From assembly GCA_025362165.1 (NCBI GenBank), contig JANYHY010000773.1, forward strand, positions 1-10,676: a stretch of 10,676 nt of DNA, given 5' to 3'. Of the stretch, positions 1 to 9,000 are shown one piece after another. Numbering within the stretch: the first letter of the stretch is position 1; every line of letters starts with the position of its first letter. A model generated the notes under the pieces. The model did not search any database, was not told the origin of the DNA, and saw nothing but the letters and a program-made list of their open reading frames with translations. The position numbers and the translations under genes were made by a program. The DNA is from Myxococcales bacterium. Lineage in GTDB: Bacteria; Myxococcota_A; Polyangia; Polyangiales; Polyangiaceae.

Positions 1-3000
1 CGTAACGCCCTCGGCCTTCTGCAGGACGACCCCGACAACGAGCGCGCCTATGAGGAGCTGCGCGAAGCCCTCGGGTCTGGTGCCGCGGTGGAGGGCATGT
101 CACGCGAAGATGTCGCGCGCCTGCTCGAGGCCGCGCGCCGCGCACACGAGATGCGCCGCGAGTATGACGCCGTGGCGTCGCTCCTCGAGCTCGAGGTGGC
201 CCAGTCCGAGGGGACGCCGGCGGAGGTGCCGCTGCTGACCGAACTCGCCCGCGTCACCGAGCAAGAGCTCTTCAACGACGCGCGCGCGGGAGAGGTCTAC
301 AAGAGGATCCTCGCGCATCACCCGGACCACGAAGAGACCCAAGAAGCGCTCGAAAAAGCCGAAGCCAAGAAGTCGAAGTGGGCGGACCTCGTCAAGAAGT
401 ACGTCGACGAGGCAGAGAGCGCGTCCGAGCCTGGGTTCAAGAGCTCGCTGCTCGTGTCAGCAGCAGAGTTCGCGTATCGCTTCGGACGCACCTCGCTCGC
501 CGCAGAAAAAGGGTCGAAGAAGAAGGTCGCCGCGCTCATGGGGGAGATCACCTCCCGCCTCGAAGAGGCTCTGCGCGGGGATCCGAAGAACCGCCGCGCC
601 GCGCACTTGCTCGAGCACATCCATCGCGAAGGCAAGCGCTGGGAAGAGCTGGCGACCGTGCTCGAGACGTTGTCCACCGAGGCGACCGCCAAGGAGGAGA
701 AGACCGCCGGGTTCATCAGGCTCGCGCGCGTGCTCACCAAGAAAATCGGCTCGCCCGAGCGCGCCGTCGCGGCGTACGAGCGCGTGCTCGATCTATCGCC
801 AGGTCACCCCGAAGCCGTCGGGTTCTTGGTGGACTTCTTCACCAACAAAGAGCTGTGGGATCACCTCGTCGCGCTCTACGAAGAGCAGCTGAGCGCGGCG
901 ACCCGCGCGGGCCGTGAGGACCTCGGCACCATCGTGCAGATCGCGATGACGAACTGGCGGATGCGCAACAAGCCAGAGGCGGCGGAGCCGTACTTCGAGC
1001 GGCTGCGAAAGCACGAGCCGTCGCACCAGGGCATGATCACGTTCTTCCGCGAGCTCCTCTCCGCGCGTGGGGAGACGCAGCGCCTCGTGCAGATCCTCAC
1101 AGAAGCCCAGCGCGTGATGCCCGACGGACCCGCGCGGGCGCAGGTTGGCGCAGAGATCGCGAAGCTCGCCGAAGACGGCGCGAACGCGACCAAGGCGATC
1201 GAACAGTGGCGCGCGATCTTACGCCAAGACGCAAACAACAAGGACGCGCGGGATGCGCTGAAGCGCCTGTATCGGCAAACGGCGAACTATCCCGCCCTCG
1301 CGGACATCCTCCGAGGCGAGCTCGAGAAGCTCCCGCAAGACGACGCGGGTCCGCGCCTGCCCGTGCTGCGCGAGATCGCGGGTCTGTACCAGACCCACAT
1401 CAAGAACGACGCAGCGCTCGTCAGTGTGCTCTCCCAGGTGATGACGCTCGACCCGCAAGACGCCAACGCGGCGCGCGAGCTTGCGCGAATCTACGAAGCG
1501 CTCGGCAGGTTTCGCGACCTGTTGACTACGCAGGCGCGGCTCGCTGAGCTCGAGCAAGATGCGCCGACGCGCGCAGAGCTCTATCGGCAGATCGCGCGGC
1601 GCTGGTTGGACCAGTTCTCCAACGTGCAGAATGCGGTCGAGGCCTACGAGAAGCTGCTCGAGGGAGCGCCGACGGACCAAGAGGCGTCGACCAAACTCAA
1701 GGAGCTGTACGGAAAACGGCGCGCGTACAAGCCGCTCTACGAGCTGTACGAGAAGGAGGCGGCGACTCTCACTGGAGAGGCACGTCGCGAGAAATGGATC
1801 GAGATGGCGAAGCTCGCCGCCGAGCGCCTCGAGCGAGGGGCGGACGCGGTTCGCCTCTACAAGATGGTGCTTGAGGAAGATCCTGGCGCCGCCGCTGCGC
1901 TGGACGCGCTCGAGAAGCAAGCTGAGCGAGACAAGGATTTCAAGACGGTCGCGGAGGTGCTCGAGCGCCGCATCCAGGCAACCGACGACACGAACGGCAA
2001 GCTGACCTTGCTCCAAAAATTAGGTGCAATTTACACCGATCGCTTGCACAGCCACGAAGACGCGCTGCGCACGTGGCGCCGCGTGCTCGAACTCCAGCCT
2101 GGACAGCCGAAGGCACTTCGGGTCTTGCGCGACAGTTATCTCGCGACCGCCGACTACGACGGGCTCGGCGAGCTCTACGCGTCGGGCGAAGACTGGGAAG
2201 GCCTCGCAGAGGTGCTCTCGTCCGCGGCAGACAAAGCGACGGACGCCGCTGCGAAGATCGAGCTCTCGTTTCGCGCGGCGGATGTCTACACGAAGCGAAT
2301 CAAGGCGCCGGAGCGCGCTTTCCGCGCGTACGAGCGCGTGCTCGGCATCAAGCCCGACGACAAGCGCGCTGCGTCTTCGCTCGCGCCGCTCTACGAGGCT
2401 GACGAGAAATGGCCTCGCTTGCCTGCGCTCTACGAGGTCATGCTCGGGCACGCGGAGACCGACGACGAGAAGCTCGCGTGGCTCGCGAAGTTGTCGCAGG
2501 TCACTGGAAAGAACCTTCAAGATCGCGCCGCCGCGTTCCGCTACTCGCGCCGCGCGTACGAGGTCGCGCCCACACAAGCAGGGGCGCTCGAGACGTTCGA
2601 GAAGGCTGCCATCGACAGCGGTGAGTGGGTCGCGTTCACGCAGGCGCTCACCGAACGGCTCGCGCACAAGAACCTGGACGCCCAAGAGAAGCGGCTCATC
2701 CAAGCGAAGATGGCCGAGACCTACGCGACGCAGCTCGGTCGCATCGACGAGGCAGTCCTTTCGTACAAGGCGCTGGTCGAAGAGGACATCCACGACGACG
2801 TCGCTGTCTCCACGCTCGATCGCATCTTGCGCTCGGCGGATCGGCGCGACGACCTGCGCTGGCTCTTCGAGAAGCGCATCGACGCGTCGAAGACGGCGCG
2901 CAAGCTGGAGCTCCTCGAGGAGTGGGCGACGCTGGAAGAAGAAGCGCTCGGCGCGCCCGCTGAAGCGGCGAAGCTGTACCGGCGGATCCTCGAGATCGTG

Positions 3001-6000
3001 CCGCAGCACGGCCGCGCGCTGCGTTCACTCTCGCGACTGTTGCAAGGGACCGGCGACGCAGAAGAAGCAGCCACGCTGCTCGAGCGCGATCGTGATCAGC
3101 GCGAGGGCAAGGAGCGCGCGAGTCGAGAGGTCGAGCTCGCGAGGCTCTATGTAGGCTCGCTCAAACGGGCGAATGACGCGCTCGCCGCGATCAAGCGCGC
3201 GCTCGAGCTCTCACCGCACGACGCTGGTGCGGTGGCTGTCTTGGAGGATCTCCTCGCGCGCCCCGAGACCCGCGCGAAGGCAGCGGAGCTGTTGGAGCAA
3301 CACTTCGCCGAGACGGGCAACCCGACGCGCCAAGCGGAGATCATCGAGGTCCTCATCGCGACGACCGCGGCCAAAGAGGACCGCATGGCGCTCTACGTGA
3401 AGCTCGCGGGGATACACGAAGGTCTCGGCGATTCACGCGCCGCGTTCGACGTGCTCGTGCGCGCGACCAACGAGTTTCCGTCGCAGATCTCCGTTTGGGA
3501 CAAGCTCTCTCAGCTCGCGCAGAAGACCCAGCGCACGCAGGCGTTCGCCGAGTCGCTCGTGCGCGCCGTGCCGCTCGAGGGTCCGAGCGGGCTCCCTCAG
3601 GCCGTGGAGGTCGATCTCGCCGAGCGTGTCGCGGCGATCTACGACGAGATGGGCGACGTCGATCATGCGCGCCCATACCTCGATCGGGTCCTCGTGCTCG
3701 ATCCGAAGAACGAGCGCGCTTTCGCCCGTTTGAAGCAGATCCTCACGTCGCTCGAGCGATGGGACGAGCTCGAAGCGATGTACGAGCGCGCGGTATCGTC
3801 CGGCGACGGTCCGCGGCAGACGGAGCTGCTCGGCGAGGTCGCTCTCGTCGCTGAGGAGATCACCGGCGACAAGGCGAAGGCCATCCAATATTACGAGCGC
3901 ATCCTCTCGATCGATCCCGCGCACGAGCCATCGACGCGCTCGCTCGACACGCTGTACTCGAACGAAGGACGATTCGCGGACCTCGCGAAGCTCCTCGAGA
4001 AGCGCATCGAGTCCGCGGTCGGAGGCGAAGCGTTGGCGCTTCGAGGCAGGCTCGGAACATTGCTCGAAGAGAAGCTCAGCGACCACGGCCGTGCGCTCGA
4101 TCAGCTCTCCGTCGTGCTGGACTCCGAGCCGGGTTCGGAGGAGGCGCGCGCTCTCGTGGAGCGTGTCCTGCCTCTCCCAGATCATCGCGCGCGTGCGGCG
4201 ACGATCCTCGAGGCGGTTTACCTCGCGAAAGACTCCGCGAGAGATCTCGTCAGAGTGCTCGAGGTACGCATCGAGACGGCGTCCACCGTCGAAGATCGCG
4301 CCGAGCTGTTGCGGAGGATAGCGGAGCTCCGCGACGACCGCCTGAACGAAGATGTTGCCGCGCTCGACACGTACGCGCGCCTTGTCCCCATCGCTCCGGA
4401 CGACGCGCACGCACGCGCTCGCCTCCTCGACATCGCGCGCCGCGTGGGTTGGCACGCGCAGGCGGCAGCGGTGCTCACCGAGTCCGCGAAGGCCGCGAAG
4501 GCTCCGCAGCCGCGCGCAGACATCTTGATGGAGGTCGCCAAGATCCACGAGGACTTCCTCGGCGACGCGACCAAGGCAGAGGCGGTCTATCGCGAGGTGC
4601 TGCAGCTCGAGCCAGACGACGCAACACTGGCGCTGCCGGCAGTGCGCGCGCTGGAGCGCATCCACGCTGCAGCTGGAAAGAGCGCGGATCTCGCGGAGGC
4701 TCTCCGACTGCACGTCAAGCTCGAGGACGACGTCGCAGTTCGACGCGAGCTCTATGGCCGATTGGGCGAGCTGTGCGAGACGTCGCTCGACGATCCGAAG
4801 GGCGCCATCGCGGCGTGGAAGGCGCGCGTCGACGACGACCCGAGCGACGAAGCTGCGCTCGCTTCACTCGATCGATTGTACGAGCGCACTCTAGACTTCA
4901 AGTCCCTGGTCGAGGTCCTACGCGCACGCGAGCGCGCGGCGACCGACAAAGACGCGCGCAAGAAGCTGATGGTGCGGTTGGGGCAGAACCTGGCCGACAA
5001 GCTCAGCGACGTGAACGAGGCGATCCTCGCCTATCGCGCGGTGATCGACGAGTTCGGCGCGGAGTCATCGCTGCTGTCAGCGCTCGCGACTCTGTACGAG
5101 GTCGCCGATCGTTACGACGATCTCGCGGAGACTTTGGACGCGGAGCTGGGCATGGCCGAGCAAACCTCGGATCGACTCGCCCTGCTCTCGAAGCTCGGCG
5201 ACGTGCGGCGCTCGCGGTTGAAAGATCTGCCTGCGGCGCTCGAGACCTATAGGCAGGCGCTCACGCTGGATCCGTCGCATCCGCAGAGCCGTGCTTCGTT
5301 GGAGGAGCTGCTCGCGGACGACTCGGCCAAGCGCGATGCCGCGGCGATCTTGCGTCCGCTCTACGAGGCAGATGCCGAACAAGCGAAGCTCTTGCGCGTG
5401 CTCGACATCGAGGTCGAGTTCGGCGACACGGTGGAGGAGCGCCTCGGAGTGCTCTCGCAAGCTGTGGTCGTCGCAGAGCAGTCGCTCAACGATGTCGCTC
5501 GCGCGTTCGGCTATGCGGCGCGCGGACTGCGCGAGTCTGCGGGCGATCCCGAGCTGCGCCCGTGGATGGATCGGGCCGAGCGGCTCGCGCTGTCGGCGAG
5601 CAAGCACGCGGAGTTCGTCGATCTGCTGCGCGCGGTCGCGCCTGACGTACTGGACGAGTCGATGCAGCTCGAGGTGTTCATCAAGGTAGCGGAGCTCGGT
5701 CGCGACAAGCTCTCGGACCCAAAGCTCGCACGCGAGTACTTCGAGAAAGCGCTGCAAATCAGGGCCGAAGAGCGTCGCGCACTAGAGGCACTCGAGGCGC
5801 TCTACCGAGACGCGCAGGACTGGGCCGCCCTGCACGACGTGCTCAAGCGTCGCGCGGAGAGCGCGCAGACGGACGCAGAGCGCAAGGAGTTCCTCTTCAA
5901 GGACGCAAAGCTCGAGGACGAGACGATCAACGATCCGAACAGCGCGATCGAAGTCTACGAGCAGATCATGGAGATCAGCGCGGACAGCGCAGCGTTCGAC

Positions 6001-9000
6001 GCGCTCGAGCGCCTGTACGCGAAGACTTCGCGGTTCGACGATCTCGTCGCCCTCTACGAGCGCCGGCTCGGGACGGACATCGACGACGATCTGAAGGCGC
6101 TCACTCACGCCAAGCTTGGCGGCGTCTATCACGAGCGACTCAACGACACGGATCGCGCGTTCGACTCTTACGAAGCGGCCCTCAAGATCGAGGCGCAGCA
6201 CGCCGCGACCGTCGCCTCGCTCGAGAAGCTCATGGCGGATCCGACTCACGCAGCGCGCGCGGCAGAGATGCTCGAGAGCGTCTACCTCGCGCGCCTCGAC
6301 TGGCGTCGAGTGATGGAGAGCTTGCAGGCGCGACTCGCGGCGAGCCAGGATCCCGAAGAGCGTCGCACGTTGCTCAAGAGGCTCGCGAAGCTCCATGAGG
6401 AGCAAGAGGAGAACTACACGGCTGCGGTCGAGGTGAGCGCGAAGCTGCTCGCTGAGGACGTGACGGACGAGGACACTTGGGCAGAGCTCGAGCGCCTCGC
6501 GCGTGTCGCCAACGCACGCGGTCGACTCGCGGAGATCTTCGCGACCGAGCTGGAGAAGGTCACGAGCGACGAGCCGGCGACGGCCAAGCTCGCAGCGCGA
6601 ACGGGCGAGCTCTTCGAAGAGCAGAAGAACGTCGATCGTGCGCTCGTCTTCTATCGGCGCGCGCACGCGTTCGCTCCGGAGGATGCAGCGTCTTCGTTCG
6701 AGGCCATCGACCGCCTGCTGCGCGAGACGTCACGGCATGCGGAGAGAGTGAAGCTCTATCGCGACGCGCTCGAGCTGAAGAACGAGCCGTCGGAACGCTT
6801 GACCACGCTCCACACGATCGCCGCGCTCGAAGAGTCGGACCTCCACGATGACGACGCCGCGATCGAGACGTATCGCGCCGCGCTGGACACGGACGACTCC
6901 GATCCGCACTCGCTCGAGGCGTTGGCTCGGCTCTATGCGCGACGTGAACGGTGGCGTGATTTAGCCGATCTCACGCGCAGGCGCGCAGAGCAGGCCGCGC
7001 TCCCGGAGGACGAGGCGCGCTTTCGCTACGACCTCGGTCAGCTGTTGCAGAAGCGGCTCTCCGACGCTGGCGGCGCGATCGACGAGTACCAGATGGTCGT
7101 CGAGACGATGCCGCCGGGGTCTGGCAACCAAGCATCTTCTTCGGCGGTGAAGGCGCTCGAGGAGCTGCTGCACGACAAAGAGCACAAGGCGCGCGTCGTC
7201 GAGCTGCTTCGTCCGATCTACGAGCGCGCCGACGACTGGCAGCACCTCGTGGCGGTGAACGACGAGCGCTTGTCGCTCACCAGCGACACGCAAGAGAAGG
7301 TGTCGATCCTCAAGGAGAGTGGGAGACTCTGGGAGGAGCGCGGCGGTGATCGCGCGCGAGCGTTCGACGCGTTTTGCGCGGCGTTCGAGCTCGATCCGGA
7401 GGACGGCGACGCACGCTCCGAGCTCGACAGACTCGCAGCGGCGACACAACGCTGGGACGACGTCGCGACGGCGTACGAGAACGGTGTCGGTCGTGCGCAA
7501 GACTTGACCAAGCGCGAGTTGCTCGTGGCGCTCGCCAAGCTCCACGATCAGAAGCGCGACGATCCCCGCAAGGCGCTCGAAGCCTACGATCGCGTCTTTG
7601 CGCTCGACGAGACGGACATCGAGCCGCTCCTGCAAATGGACTCGCTCGCGACATTGCTCAGCGACTGGAACGCGCTCGTCCGCGTACTCGCGAAGAAGGC
7701 GGAGCTGCAGAACGACGACGGCGAGCGCGCGAGCACATGGCGCCGCATCGGCGAGGCTCGTCGCGACATGCTCGAAGACTCGGCCGGCGCGATCGAAGCG
7801 TACGAGCGAGCGCTCGAGCTCGAAGCAGACAGCGCGTGGACGATCGACAACCTCATCGCTTTGTACGAGACGAAGAACGACGCGGCGCGTTTGGTGGATC
7901 TCTATCGGCGTCGTGTGGAGCTGTGCGGAGAGGACGACCAGGAGCTGAAGTATCGGCTCCTCGTGGACGCCGCCGATCGCTACGAAAAAGGGCTAAACGA
8001 TAGGCGAGAGGCGATCACGCTGCTCGGCGAGGCGCTCAGCGTCAAGCCGCAGGCAGACGATGTCACCGTGCGTCTCGATGTCCTCTACACCGCCGAGAAG
8101 ATGTGGCCGGAGCTCTTGGACAATCTCAAGCTCCAAGCTGCTGCTGCGACCGACGAGAAGCGGCGAGAGCTCAAGAAGCGAATGGGCGCGCTGTTGCAGA
8201 CCGAGCTCGAAGATCCGCGAGGTGCACTAGACGCTTATCGCGACGTGCTCGACGCAGGTTTCGACGAAGACGCCGCCAAGGCGATCCGAGACATAGGCGA
8301 CACACGCGAGGAGCTACGGCTCGACGCCGCAGACGCGCTCGAGCCAGTGTTGCGCGCGACGTCCAAGAACGCGGAGCTCGCCGACGTGCTCGAGATGCGC
8401 CTACGCGCGCAGACCGAGCCGAAGGACCGCGGCAAGACGCTGCGCACCATCGCGCAGGTGGCGGAGAGCTCACTCGGAGACAGCAAGCGCGCGCAGGCCG
8501 CGCTCATTCGTGCGCTCGTCGAAGAGCCGGAGGACGGGGAGCTTCACGGAGAGATCGTGCGGCTCGCGGACAAGCTCGGAACTGAGGGCTACCAGACCTA
8601 CGCCGATGCGCTCGCCGAGCGTGCTGGGACGATCTTCGACGCGAACGTGACGACCGATCTGTTCGTTCGCTTGGGTCGTGTGGAAGAGCTGCACCTGCAC
8701 AATGATGCGCGCGCAGCGAAGGCCTACGCCAAAGCCGCAGAGCAGAGCGGCGACACGACGCCCACGCTCGTGGCGCTCGACGGGCTCTACTCGCGCATGG
8801 GCGACACGAAGTCGCTGGCCGACGTTCTCGAGCGCCGCATCGCGATCGAGGGCACCGCAGCACTACAGGCGGACCTCTACCATCGCCTTGCTGTGCTCCA
8901 AATCAAGGAGTTTGGTGAGAAGTCGCAGGGCCTCGGCACGCTGCGCTCGGCGCTCGAGAAGGTGCCCGATCACGGACCGAGCGGAGAGGCTGCGCTCGCG

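Noticed and set aside
2013..2022. A-run (caaaaatta) as a possible programmed frameshift site
   Set aside because: It does not fit the X-XXY-YYZ slippery pattern in the zero frame, and the zero frame stays TPR-coding on both sides.
2024..3154. Overlapping + strand ORF of 376 codons in the second frame
   Set aside because: The product is a Ser/Arg-rich string typical of a shifted reading of GC-rich Ala/Glu/Leu codons; it starts at a GTG with no recognisable ribosome binding site and lies wholly inside the TPR frame.
3433..4713. Long antisense ORF (426 codons), with similar ones at 1219-2016, 2020-3009, 5077-5757, 5782-6666, 6961-7635 and 8863-9333
   Set aside because: All lie in the mirror frame, codon-aligned with the TPR frame. 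They are open only because TTA, CTA and TCA codons are rare in the sense strand; their ends coincide with those codons (TCA at 3433 and 5077, TTA at 1219, 2020 and 6961, CTA at 5782 and 8863).
7984..8010. Small cluster of less common codons (aaa, cta, agg, cga)
   Set aside because: AGG and AAA occur elsewhere in the gene (for example AGG at 304, 718 and 6370), so the cluster is not clearly unusual.
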